The translations under genes were made by a program, and so were the position numbers. A stretch of DNA of 64,000 bases from Epiperipatus broadwayi (lineage: Eukaryota; Onychophora; Udeonychophora; Euonychophora; Peripatidae). Location: positions 390,699 through 454,698 of the forward strand of contig JAQFVV010006699.1 in the NCBI GenBank assembly GCA_028023455.1. The letters run 5' to 3'. The notes beneath the pieces are model-generated. The model ran no database searches. It saw only the letters and a list, made by a program, of their open reading frames with translations, and was not told where the DNA came from. The stretch's first letter is position 1, and the number at the start of each line of letters is the position of its first letter. Below, one piece after another: positions 23,127 to 33,588 of the stretch.

Positions 23127-24800
23127 TCAGTTACTAACCACCCTCACTTTGGACCCGATCAGGTACTGGCGGAATTTTTTGAACGCCCATACTATGGCGA
23201 GGGCTTCTCGCTCGGTGACCGTGTATCTTCGTTCAGGTCCTTTGAGTAGTCGACTAATGAATGCCAACACTCTCTGTTCTCCCTCCGGCCCCTTCTGGTA
23301 CAATGTGGCCCCCAGCCCGATGTCGCTGCTGTCCGTCTGTACCCAAAACATCTGGTCGAAATCCGGGTATGTCAATATGGTTTGTCTCAGGAATCCTTCC
23401 TTTACTTTCCGGAAACTCAGTTCCTGCTTCTCATCCCACGCCCATGCTTGCTCCTTTCTTAGTAATTGTAACAAGGGCTCCATATCGTGGGAGAAGTTCT
23501 CGTAGAACTTGTTATAGAAGGTACACATTCCGAGGAATGCCTTAATGTCCTTCTTCTTCTTCGGGGCGGGGAATTCTTGGATCGCCTGGATCTTTTCGGG
23601 GTTAGGCCGCACTCCATCCGGGCTTACTATGTGTCCCAAGAACTTGACTTCCTGTGTTGCAAAATGGCTCTTCTTGATATTGATTTTGATCCCCTTCTGC
23701 TCGCATTCTTGGAGTAACCTTTCTAAGTGCCGACAATGCTCCTCGATATCATTGGACGCTATGATGATGTCGTCCACGTACATCGTCACAAATTTTTTTA
23801 CCTCGTCAGATAGGGTTTGGTCCAGGCATTGTACCAAGCCTGCCCCACTGTTCTTTAACCCAAAGGGCACACGATTAAACTGGTACGCCCTTCCGTTATA
23901 TTTGAATGCGGTGTACTTTCGGTCGTCGGGGTGGAGGCTCATTTGCCAGTAACTATTTGTTAAATCCATCGTGGAAAAAATCCGCTTGTTCCGGAACCTG
24001 GTCATTAGTTCGTTCATGACGGGTGGGGCGTTTGTATCCGGGATCGTTACCTTGTTTAGTTGCCTAGCGTCGAGGCACAATCGTATTGATCCGTCCCCTT
24101 TTTTCACAGCTAAGATGGGGTTATTGTATGGCGAGGTACATTTTGAAACGACTCCCCACTCCGTCACCTGCTCTAACTGGGTTTCAATTTCCTTACGGTA
24201 TTGGAACGGGATCGGGTACGCCCTGGTCTGATATGGGTGGCCGGTGCTCAATCGGATCCGGTGTTCGTACCCCTTGATTACTCCCGGTTTGTCCGAGAAG
24301 ACACTTTCGTACGCCCCCAATATCTCTTGAATCCTCTCTTTCTGCCCTTTGTCTGGTCCAGTTATTTCCTTGATTCTTTTTTCGATTTCCCCTTTTACCG
24401 CGATGCATTGCAGCTTCCTTTGTCCTTCTGGTTCTTCGTCCATTTTGCTTTTGAAAGGCATTGTGACTGCACCGATCCTTGCTTGCTCGGTCCCATAATC
24501 GATGTTACACTTAGCCATTTTCATGAAATCCGACCCTAATACTAAGTCATGGATTAAGCCCTCCAGTATTAGTACGACCTGGGTAAATTCCTGTCCTGCA
24601 ATGCTGATATTCGCCCATACTTGTTTGGTTTGTATTTTCGCCTTTTTTCCATTGGCCAGTACGATTTGGGTCCCTTTTAACGGTAGGATTTTTATCTCTG
24701 TTGGCCCTTGGGCGATCTTGTTGAAAACTTCCTGTGCCATTACGGATACTTGACTTCCCGTATCCAGCAAAGCCCTTGCATTGATCCCTTGGATTGACAC
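23127..24800 (-). CDS. pol: Gypsy protease, reverse transcriptase and RNase H (557 aa)
   Basis: The frame starts shortly before the aspartic protease active site (ALLDTGSQVSVM, D13-T-G). Reverse transcriptase follows: WGVVSKCTSPYNNPILAVKK near 215, motif A STMDLTNSYW with D279, FGLKNSGAGL at 313-322, and the catalytic YVDD at 341-344. RNase H has D490 (VQTDSSDIGLGA) and E532 (TEREALAIVWAF). The frame then ends at residue 557 in VRVVSN, where family members continue with T-D-R-S-L-E. Sequence beyond the stop resumes this domain in another frame, so an insertion of four bases (net +1) near 23124-23133 breaks pol. The frame extends upstream of the ATG into gag in the -1 phase, so the natural start is probably by frameshift. 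Confidence 0.93.
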   Translation of the reverse strand: MSIQGINARALLDTGSQVSVMAQEVFNKIAQGPTEIKILPLKGTQIVLANGKKAKIQTKQVWANISIAGQEFTQVVLILEGLIHDLVLGSDFMKMAKCNIDYGTEQARIGAVTMPFKSKMDEEPEGQRKLQCIAVKGEIEKRIKEITGPDKGQKERIQEILGAYESVFSDKPGVIKGYEHRIRLSTGHPYQTRAYPIPFQYRKEIETQLEQVTEWGVVSKCTSPYNNPILAVKKGDGSIRLCLDARQLNKVTIPDTNAPPVMNELMTRFRNKRIFSTMDLTNSYWQMSLHPDDRKYTAFKYNGRAYQFNRVPFGLKNSGAGLVQCLDQTLSDEVKKFVTMYVDDIIIASNDIEEHCRHLERLLQECEQKGIKINIKKSHFATQEVKFLGHIVSPDGVRPNPEKIQAIQEFPAPKKKKDIKAFLGMCTFYNKFYENFSHDMEPLLQLLRKEQAWAWDEKQELSFRKVKEGFLRQTILTYPDFDQMFWVQTDSSDIGLGATLYQKGPEGEQRVLAFISRLLKGPERRYTVTEREALAIVWAFKKFRQYLIGSKVRVVSN

Positions 24801-24805
24801 GTCGA

Positions 24806-25384
24806 TTATTGGGCATTCCTGTTTTCTCCGAGGTCCTTCCCCCCCCCATCTTGTGTTATATTGGCTATCCTGATCCCATCGTCCTCTTCTTGGTTAAAAT
24901 AATCATCGTTTTCGATTGCCTGTAATTTCTTCAGCACCCCTGTTATTTCGGTTTCCCTTTCAATGATTTGTTTGATCTCCCTGGGTAAGTTGCGTCCCGC
25001 TATCTTAATTTGCTGCTCTTCTGGTATTTGATATTTGTCTATTTTTTTTAATCTTGCCACCTGTCGCTGGACGAAGGTACTGTATGTTTCCTCTTCTTCC
25101 TTCTTGTTTTGTTCGATTTCCCATCTTTCCCTTTCCTGCTGGGCTAATCCCCAATATCTTCTCATGATGGCCCTTTGATATTCCTCGAATGTCTCTGGTT
25201 TGTTTTTCATTGCCTCCCACCATTCCACAACTTCCCCTTGGATGTGGCTACATGCGATCGCTATTTTGGTTTCTTCGCTAAACTGCCCGCATGAAAATAA
25301 CCTCTTCAGACTTTCTACATGTCGACACGGGTTCTCGTCTCCCTTTCCTTTGAAATGCTCGATTTTAATCCATTTTCCCTCCAT
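24806..25384 (-). CDS. gag: Gypsy Gag (192 aa)
   Basis: The ATG at 25384 follows a 383-bp leader after the 5' LTR. The protein begins MEGKWIKIEHFKGKGDENPC and carries the retrotransposon gag (capsid) pattern: HFKG near 10, EETKIAIACSHIQGEVVEWW at about 38-57, and an FEEYQRAIMRRYW stretch at 66-78. A charged helix follows. There is no CCHC zinc knuckle, which is true of some gypsy lineages. The ORF ends at 24806, just before the protease. The pol frame overlaps it in the -1 phase and both pass through a run of nine G (24839-24847). Confidence 0.85.
   Translation of the reverse strand: MEGKWIKIEHFKGKGDENPCRHVESLKRLFSCGQFSEETKIAIACSHIQGEVVEWWEAMKNKPETFEEYQRAIMRRYWGLAQQERERWEIEQNKKEEEETYSTFVQRQVARLKKIDKYQIPEEQQIKIAGRNLPREIKQIIERETEITGVLKKLQAIENDDYFNQEEDDGIRIANITQDGGGKDLGENRNAQ
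24839..24847 (-). promoter_or_regulatory. Candidate -1 frameshift site (G9 run) between gag and pol
   Basis: Nine consecutive G on the coding strand lie 11 codons before the gag stop. Read in the -1 phase from this run, the frame stays open through PRRKQECPIIDV into the protease. A homopolymer heptamer fits the general slippery-site pattern; no downstream pseudoknot was assessed. Confidence 0.45.
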
Positions 25385-25748
25385 CCTGTTTGTTGTCTCA
25401 TTGATCTTGATTTATTTGGCCTATTCTAACTTTTGTCACTACTGTTTACGGGTATGTGGTTCTTTTTACTTTTGATTTTAATCGTTTTATGGTGACAGCG
25501 ACTGATCGGCGTCTGCTCCCTTATCTCCTGCTATGTTTTATTTATTTTGTTTATTTTGCTCCGGTTCCCGATGTTTTGTTTACAGCTTTGCGATGTTTAA
25601 GAATCGCTGCGTTATTTGTTCCGTTTGTTTATTTTCGTTCAAGGTTTTGTTTACATAAACATTTCCGCGTCTTCTCCCAGGTTCGGCCGCTTTTGCTAGT
25701 ATCTATATTTGCTTTATCTTTATGTTTAGAAGCGTCGTTTATACTAGC

Positions 25749-25766
25749 CTCACGTTGGAAGCGCCA
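25749..25766 (-). promoter_or_regulatory. Primer binding site
   Basis: After the 5' LTR and one T, the minus strand reads TGGCGCTTCCAACGTGAG. TGG complements the CCA end of a tRNA. The blocks TGGCGC and CCAACGTG also occur in the classic lysine-type site (TGGCGCCCAACGTGGGG), but the spacing differs by two bases, so the tRNA is left unassigned. Confidence 0.7.
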
Positions 25767-25767
25767 A

Positions 25768-27819
25768 TGTAACCGGCGACCACTTTTGGTCCTTTGATAA
25801 CCCGGCACAAGAGATCGAGGGCTCCGAAATAAACCTGACATAGCGTAAAGTTTTATTTGTTTACTCATATCGATAGTTATTCGCTATCCACATAAGGGGG
25901 CGCCAGATACGATTATTTAAGTGGATTTTAATTACTCGCATCACCTTACGTCATGTCAAAACGATTTCGAAGTCCGATCCCGCCCACTAGCTCAAAACTC
26001 CCAGCATAGACCAATAGGTAACTCAAGGCCGTAATACAGCTATTTCGAGGACGACTCCTCCCGGAAAAGACGCACTGTCCGCTAATGAAAAAATCAGCTT
26101 AATTTTTTAATTATTCGATCACCGCATAAGATCATTAATTGGTTGTCATTAACCAATGCGGTGGTTTGTTCACGCCCCGAATACTAGGCTTAGAAGTTCA
26201 TCCCTCCCGACATATCATATACAACATAATTATTTGACGTTTACTTCGATTGATTATAGACCCGCCCGCTCTTAAATCTATCTTAACTAAGGTTAAATAA
26301 GAAACATCGTGACTTACGGCACGATGTTGACATAATCAATAAAGGAAACAAATTAAATCTAAATTTAACTAAACATACTTTTAAAGATAAATTATTAAAG
26401 AATAGATAAACTACGATTTTAAGTGTATGAAAAGATTTGAGAAATGCTCGACTGGTTAAATATTGAACAATTTTATTAGATGTGAAAAAAAACATTATTA
26501 ATTTGATTTATTGCACACGCGCACATACATTCACGCTCACAGAGAATCATAATTAAACATAGCACAATGTGAACATTGGAATAAAGTTCCTTTCTATTTG
26601 AGAAAATATATTATCTTTCCTTAGTTTCACTAAAGTTCAAAGTTCATGTTTACAAAGTTCTATGACTAAGATAAGTTATAATGACGAGGAAAGTTTTAAG
26701 ATTTGTTTATTTATGTTGGTTAATTACGAGATTTCCTTACGAGTTTATAAAGTGAGTGAGTGATCATAATATAAAACATATTTACCTAGGATTTGTTTTG
26801 GTTTCCGCACCTGGAGTGGTCCGCTTGCTTTCAATGAATATTGGATGGTCTGGACGAATTTGGGCAACTCTCGGAACATGATTTATTTTTATTGGGAGCA
26901 TTAACTTCACACGACGATGTTATTGTAGTTTCATAGCTTCGGAGATAATTAGTAGCGGAGCGCCGATCAGTCACTGAAGGGTTTATTAGCCCCTCATGAC
27001 AGTCGACGCCCTTAATATTAATTTCATAGTGATCATCTTGAATGCGGAGGAATAATATAAGTTATTTCAGAACAATGATCTTGATAAAATAAACAGCATA
27101 AGCATCGGAATAAAAATAAGCAATAACAACCGGATAGGATAAAAAAGAAAAAGCACCATTGAATAGTTTTTGACTGATATTTATACGGGGTGATCCTTAT
27201 CTGAGGATCCAATCTACCCCCAGAGTTCCATGTTCCTGGAGCTGCCGTTCAGGTCCGCGTTTGAGGTCACTGTTCCTCAATCCTTGTGCTAAAGGCAATA
27301 TTTGTTTCGAGACAATCTTTTGTTGCAATCTTATTCAACCAACCTTACTTCTTCACACCTCGAGTGCATGCGTGTGTGCGTGTGTTTTACAAGAACAATA
27401 CAAGCTGTATTAAATTTAGAAGTCGAGCATTTAATCTTTTCCTCAAATCTTTTCTACAAGTTTTACTTTAGTTAACATTATAGTTCTAACATAAACATAT
27501 TTAGTTACCCCGTGGCGTCTTCGAGTGACAATTATATTTTATTATTTAGGAGAGCAAATTATATTTATTATTTCTAAGAGTAAATTATATTTCTTTTATT
27601 ATTTCTTCGCGAAGGCTATTTTATTAATTTTTATTACCTGAAAGCTTTAATCATTTATTTGGACGTTTACTATCTGTATTTTATAAATGTATTTTATGAG
27701 AGGAAGAAAACTATTACAGACTACGAAAACAAATTACGAGTGTTTTAGGTTGCTTGCTGGTGTGTGTGTGTGTGTGATGTTTCCTAGGTTTAATATCGAT
27801 GTAACACTATCTCGTTACA
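25768..27819 (-). repeat. 5' LTR of the gypsy element (2052 bp)
   Basis: Nearly identical to 19564-21618, same termini. It contains the same 7-bp hairpin (26305-26311 with 26320-26326) and TATA box. Differences from the other LTR are single substitutions and one- to two-base indels. Confidence 0.95.
27178..27185 (-). promoter_or_regulatory. TATA box in 5' LTR
   Basis: TATAAATA on the minus strand, preceded by CCCCG. This is the predicted promoter of the gypsy genomic RNA. Confidence 0.55.
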
Positions 27820-28135
27820 ATACAGTAACAATATTTTAAACAAATATATACCAATTTAATAGAAGTACTTTCAACTATCTATGTAGTCGTTGTCAACTAG
27901 ACTCAAATTGTATTAGAAAAAACCGTTACAAATGTAAACAAAAGCCAATATAAAAATTAATGAATTGTGGGAAAATTGATGTATGACGTATTGCTTTTGT
28001 TTACATTTGTATCGGTTTTCTAATACAATTTGAGTCTAGTTCCGACTACATAGATAGTTGAAAGTACTTCTATAAATTGTATATATTTGTTTAAAATATT
28101 GTTACTGTATTAATTATTGATATTGTTTTGAATAG

Positions 28136-28136
<1 letters not shown>
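27820..28136. repeat. Palindromic element split by the gypsy insertion
   Basis: 27820-27952 and about 27988-28122 are reverse complements (for example ATAGAAGTACTTTCAACTAT against its complement), with a loop of about 35 bp. The rest of the left arm lies on the other side of the gypsy element (about 19525-19563, ATATATATAACTATTCAAAA) and pairs with 28110-28136. The arms carry a block, TAGTTGAAAGTACTTCT, also found in the PLE 3' UTR (complement of about 19050-19066), so the palindrome may derive from two PLE ends. Confidence 0.8.

Positions 28137-28213
<77 letters not shown>
28137..28213. repeat. (TA)n microsatellite
   Basis: TA run directly after the right palindrome arm. Confidence 0.95.
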
Positions 28214-28216
<3 letters not shown>

Positions 28217-29734
28217 AACATGCAGACACAAAAAAATTTGATATATGTTATTACTTCCCTGCTTGACAGGTATGACATTCTTAGAATTATTGACTAATTT
28301 ATTAACATTATTTGAAAAATAGAATGATACATTAAACAGTTCTTATATATATATTGTAACGGTCAGGTTTGTACATTTGCTCAACAGACTGAGAGTCCAA
28401 GCCAGAGAAACAAAAGCTGACCAAGTCGGGATAGTAATACCCTACGTCTGATCAAACCTCAACTCTCTCACTCGTGCTTCCATGTCAACCCATCGCGAAT
28501 GACATGCCTGAGGTTAAATTCGATATCTTTTTAATCACTTCCACCAACAGCAAAGCAGTAAAACATGAGACGTCCACCCCTATTACATATTCTATTATAT
28601 AATTTAACTTGTGATTCATAAGGTAACGAGCAAGTAATGAGACTGAGACAAATTTATATTTTATAAACTTAATATAACATTTAATAAAAATACTAAAGCA
28701 TAGTAAATTGTGTATAGCTGGCTCACATGCAGGTGAGTATCTCAGGGTTATAAAATAATATTACAAAGCATTGAGTGGATTCTCAGGGTTATAAAATAAT
28801 ATCATAAAGCATATGAATTTTTAATAAGCTTATGTCATCTTTCATGTCCTAATTCACGCTATGTTTTATATACTGGAAATCAGTTATAGCTAGCTAGAGT
28901 GATCGATTTATTGATAAATGATAGAGATTATATTATTATTAAGTTTAAGATTATATCATTATTACTAAGTTTAAGATTATATTATTAATACATTTAAAAT
29001 CATATTATAGAGACATTTGCGTGATATATAATTGTTAGACACATAAACACATTAACTCAGATTCTAGATCGGATCAAAGCCGAAGTTACTTTCTAGGGAA
29101 ACTGAACTGAGATGTGGTGGCAGTTGAACATCAGATTCTAGTGCGTTATAAACTATAGTATCAGAATAATGCGCCTCGAATGCATTCTTAATTGAGGTTT
29201 ATTACCTAGTAAACGGTTCCCCTAACCGATCTGCGTGCTATAATGGAATAGGTCTTTTTATTAAGTGAACAAAAGAGTGGCTTATGAGCCCTTTGGAAAT
29301 GCTTTGGTTCCGTTAAATATGAATAACTGTCAGATTTGCCTAAAGTTTCGAGGCGTGACTTGATGAAATACGAAGAAATGTCACAGTTGCCTAAACTTTC
29401 GAGGAGTGACTTGACGTGGAACAATCTTGAGGTGGGCCATTATAGACATAGCAAGTAGATATGCATATTTATGCAAATTAGCAATACATTCACAATGCTA
29501 AATTAATATTTTATAAATTAATTACGCCAAAATCTTAGCTTCTTCAGTGCTACTTCCACCGGTCAGTTCATAAATGCTTATTAAATTATATGATAAAGGC
29601 GATAATGAGAATCTGATTTAAGGTTTTTCTGCATAGCTACTTATTCTCTAATTAAATGAAGTTATAGCAAACTTAAGATTTTTTTTAGAACTGGGAACAT
29701 TAGTTATATGTAGTATAAACAACATCTAATATCA

Positions 29735-30200
29735 AACTGATTTTTAAATAATTTAAAATATGGGATAAAATAGCTCACGCAAAATATTGATTTTCAAATA
29801 AATTACTCATCTTAAATAACTCGTCAAAATAGACCTTACTAATAATGCAAAATATGTTTTAAATAACTAATGCAAACCTACATTTTAAATAGCTTGCGTA
29901 AAATATACTGTTTAAATAACTGGCAAAATACGTATTTTAAATCACTTACGCATATATAATTCTTAAATAACCTGGGCAAAATCTGCGTTTTAAATAATAT
30001 ACGCAATATATACAGTTTAACTAACTTTAGCAAACATTTTCATTTTAGATAACTTGAGAAAAATATGCGTTTTAAATAATATACGCAAAATATACATTTA
30101 AATAACTTTAGCAAAATATTTCCATTTTAAAGAACTTTAGCAAAACATTTTCATTTTCAATAACTTGAGCAAAGATGTGTTTTAAATAACTTGTTTAGGC
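29735..30200. repeat. Minisatellite with a unit of about 30 bp
   Basis: Roughly fifteen diverged tandem units following the pattern TTTTAAATAACTTACGCAAA plus AATAT(R)CR. Variants have TTTAGCAAAA or TTGAGCAAA in place of TTACGCAAA. Units drift in length between about 26 and 33 bp. Confidence 0.85.
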
Positions 30201-31133
30201 ATTATAAATACCGATTCATTCTAGCGTAAATAATAGTTTTATTTCAGAAAGGAGTCTTGGCTATATCCTTTATATCGCAATAATCTGATATAATAAAAGT
30301 GATTACTCACTCCCCCCCCCCCGATAATTTATTAACACACCAGACTCCGTTCTGATAAAAACACAGCATAAATCAATAAACAGGAACTTAAAACTAAAGT
30401 TAGATGGCATAAGCATAAATTGCATAAAACGATCTATAAGATAATTTAGAAATAAGAATTTGTTGTATGGTTTGATAGAAACTAGATGTTTAGGATTATT
30501 TAAAACTATTAATGATCAAGCAAAAATTTTGAGAGTGCTCTAAGATTTAAATAAATTTAAGATAAACATTTTAATTGAACATTTAGAAAATATAATTAAT
30601 CATGGGATTTAGTTAGCTAGCTTTCATTTAGGATACATTTTCTTATGAAATTTAATATTTGGCAGCAATGATTTACCGGCAAAATGTTTAAGGCATTGTT
30701 CAATATGCTTCTCTCTCTATTCAGTCAGGCTGGGCTTCTCTTTGGTTTTAGTCTGGATGTAGCTTTGCAAATTTATTTCTGTGGTAGCTTTCCCCATTTC
30801 TCTGGTCAGGAACTATCTGGTCTCTCAGGTACAGCTTCTTTCTTACTGTGCTGGGCATGGTGAAGGTTTTCTCTCATCGGTAGCTGTTCGTGGAAGAGCA
30901 AATGGATGTCTCTTTGCCTTCTAGCCAATGGTCATCTTTGGAGCAGCTTGGATGGTGGCTTTTTAAGATTCAGCTTTCTTAAATGGCAGGAACAGTTTTC
31001 TTATTTAACTTTCAGCTCTAGTCTTGAGAAATAATTTTGGCAGCAATAACACAATTTTCACAGCAACAGCAACAGGAAAAATTAATATGGATGATGATGG
31101 ATGGATGGAAGAGGACCTTGATGGCTATTTAGA

Positions 31134-31144
31134 CCCTTTTTATA
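31134..31144 (-). promoter_or_regulatory. TATA box, minus strand
   Basis: TATAAAAAGGG on the minus strand at the upstream edge of a GC-richer stretch (30690-31130). The same TATAAAAAGG occurs in the solo LTR candidate at 3083. Confidence 0.4.
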
Positions 31145-32101
31145 CTATATTTTTGACAGTAGTTACCTCCTACTTTTAGTCATGCCACATCACCTGATGA
31201 CTAGTTCGAACTAGCCTTTAACCAAATATCCAGTTAGTAAAATATTTACTATAGCTAAATCTGGACTTGGAAAGGCTCTATTGTTTTAATTTACTTCATA
31301 GTTAAAAGATATATTATCAAGAGAATGGTCACAGCAATTTGTATTCATTTATGTCTGACTGAATATTATAATTGGTCTTTGTTATAATTTTTAACTAGGT
31401 CAAATTTTGGCTAAGATTTATTTTTAGAACGAAGTGTTAAAACTGATAAAGCTTTTTGCTTGTGTAATTTTAAACAAAAAGGAATTGAAAATTATCTGAC
31501 TTGGAAATTATTTAAAATGAATACTGACTTAAATAAATAATTATTTAGAACGAATATTGAAAAATAAGTAATATTATAATTTTAAACTTATTATGCTGCT
31601 ATATAGATAAATTTTAATTACACAGTTATGTTTATTTCAGTTTTAACAAATCTAACTGAATATGCTTGTATATAAATATTTGAGACTGTATTTTTATATT
31701 TATAATTAATAGGACGATTATATACGCACATACCCTGCTATATTATAAGCTTAAAGGTTTTTTTTAAAAAATTAAGAAATACACACCATCTGAGTCGAAG
31801 ATAATAGGTAAAACAGATGTAACTGTTTCAATATACCCTTAAAAAATTTCACTTGTGGATTTGAAATAAATGGAAAAGGTATCCACTGTTTATTATCAAT
31901 CTTCATTTCCTTTAAGCCATTATAACTCTTTTTAAATTGACATAAAATATTGTTTATTTGTTCCATTTTATAATCATCATCAATCAATTTCTTGGCAAAT
32001 ATATCAATATTTTTCAGTTTATTACTTTGGTAATGACATACTTTTTCATTATGAAACAAAAAAGATCTAAAACTTGCCATCTTATGCATCATTGGTACTT
32101 T

Positions 32102-32910
32102 GGTACTGGTTAATTAGACACACACTATGCTTGATGGTGTTGTTTATGTGCTAAAACACATAAAATGTCATTTACTGTGAAACAACATTATTTTCTAAAA
32201 TAGAATAAATTACATTATACATTTCAGTGCATGTTGATATTTTTCAAACTAGTTTTTAAAAATTTATGAACCAACAATATTTTCTAAAATGGAATTCTTG
32301 CTGTTTTAAATTACATTATAAATGTCAGTTCATAATGCTGGAATGTGCAGGATCAGGGACTGATGTTTTTGATATTCTGAAAGATTGTTCAAAATATGCA
32401 GTAGTCTAAGCAAACCAAGCTTCTGATTTCCAAAACAACATGCAACCATAGCCAATTAATTTGTCACCTAGCTGTTTTCATGCAAATGTGCCTTTTTGCA
32501 TGAATTCTGTAAAATTGTGCTTGACCATACACTTTTGCAATTTTTTCCACATTTCAACCTGTGTAGGGAAGTGCAGTGATGGGTTTACAATTATTAGTTT
32601 GTAATACTACATCAGGTGGGGTGTAAGATCATTACTCCGAATGCAGATTACCTGAGTTATGGTCAGTTGAATTCCATAACCCTCACATGATATAGTAGCA
32701 ATCTGTGAAATGTGTACATTTGCATAGTGTTGCAAAGCACATCATTGGGCTATAATATTCGTATGCATTGCAATATACACTGGTAATGGCTAATATGGAC
32801 ATCAATATTCTATAGGCCATAAATCTTGGGCTGTATATATGAGATTTTTATGTTATTTAGGACATAAACAATGCCATCAAGTGGCATGGGTGTTTAATGA
32901 ATCAATACCT
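32102..32910. mobile_element. Merlin-type MITE (809 bp) inserted in PLE copy A
   Basis: Flanked by the 7-bp target duplication GTACTTT (32095-32101 and 32911-32917). Deleting the insert and one duplicate restores continuous PLE sequence as seen in copy B. The ends form terminal inverted repeats of about 60 bp: GGTACTGGTTAATTAGACAC against GGTATTGATTCATTAAACAC, then CTTGATGG and TTGTTTATGTG/CCTAAA in both. The same terminal pattern (GGTA..GTT, GATGGC, TTTATGTGCTAAA) ends the Merlin element at 40820-43917, so this is probably its non-autonomous relative. No ORF inside. Confidence 0.75.
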
Positions 32911-33000
32911 GTACTTTTTATTTATAATTTATATATTCTCTTTTTTGCAATGGCTTGATTATTAATTTATAATGTAATATACTGTTATTTTTTGTAATAA

Positions 33001-33588
33001 TTAAACCAAATATTTAATATTTTTGTCTTGTTCCTTTTTAATAGTCCATTTCAAGCCATTTAATTTATTTAATTCATCTACAAGCAAATTTATACTATTA
33101 GTATTTCCACAAACAAAAACATCATCCACATATCTTTTGTAAATTTTTATATCTCCAAAAGTACAAATATTTAAAATACTACTCTCATATGTAGATAAAA
33201 CAAAATTGCAAACTTGTGCAACTACAGGCAGACCCATAGGCCAACCTTTAGACATTTTATAATATTGACCTTCAAAAGATGCAACAATGTTATCATTAAA
33301 AAATGTTAAAGAATCAACAATAAACTTTATCATATATTTACAAATACTTTTACTTTTTAATATATGTTCAATTATTTTTATGGAATTCATTCTATCAATT
33401 GATCCATACATTTCTGTTACATCCAATGAAGCAATAATATCATTCTCATCAGTCACCAAATTTTTAATACTATTTACAAAGTCAAATGATGAAGCAATGG
33501 TATTTTCTCCAAATCCTAAAAAATCTTGTAAAAGCTTACCAATATATTTAGCAGTCTGATACATGAATGAACCACCAAAATCTATCAT
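33001..33588 (-). CDS. Penelope-like reverse transcriptase core (195 aa fragment)
   Basis: The longest intact PLE frame of the window, holding RT motifs A (D56), B (GWPMG, 115-119) and C (YVDD, 153-156), followed by the thumb start LNGLKWTIKKEQ. The ATG is internal to the PLE protein; upstream residues continue in the preceding frame after a stop. All three catalytic aspartates are kept, unlike copies B and D, whose motif C reads CVDD and YVGS. Without the endonuclease domain and with the downstream MITE, an active product is unlikely. Confidence 0.75.
   Translation of the reverse strand: MIDFGGSFMYQTAKYIGKLLQDFLGFGENTIASSFDFVNSIKNLVTDENDIIASLDVTEMYGSIDRMNSIKIIEHILKSKSICKYMIKFIVDSLTFFNDNIVASFEGQYYKMSKGWPMGLPVVAQVCNFVLSTYESSILNICTFGDIKIYKRYVDDVFVCGNTNSINLLVDELNKLNGLKWTIKKEQDKNIKYLV

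Larger units (their letters stand above)
19564..27819 (-). mobile_element. Ty3/gypsy LTR retrotransposon, near intact
   Basis: An 8.26-kb element on the minus strand: 5' LTR (25768-27819), primer binding site, gag, protease-RT-RNase H, integrase, polypurine tract, 3' LTR (19564-21618). The order protease-RT-RNase H-integrase is that of Metaviridae. The two LTRs differ at only a few dozen positions by eye, so the insertion is young. The only visible coding lesion is a small insertion at about 23124-23133 that splits pol inside RNase H. The likely target duplication is ATAC (27820-27823), with ATAT at the left end (19560-19563). The internal region is richer in G+C than its surroundings. Confidence 0.95.
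28355..31745 (-). mobile_element. LTR-like sequence candidate (boundary at right uncertain)
   Basis: The left edge is TGTAACGG directly after a (TA)n run, the same type of edge as the gypsy LTR and the solo LTR candidate. On the minus strand there is a TATA box (31134-31144) with an AATAAA some 370 bp downstream (about 30769). A run of C lies at about 30310-30320. No GTTACA right edge was found before the PLE at 31845, and no gag or pol frame is readable. It could be a truncated LTR or several joined fragments. Confidence 0.3.

Noticed and set aside
21650-25868. Many plus-strand and other-frame ORFs across the gypsy element
   Set aside because: They are shadows of gag and pol; none has motifs of its own.
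21085-27471. Identical 61-codon ORFs in both gypsy LTRs (21085-21270, 27286-27471)
   Set aside because: Identity follows from LTR identity; the frame has no domain and runs antisense to the element.
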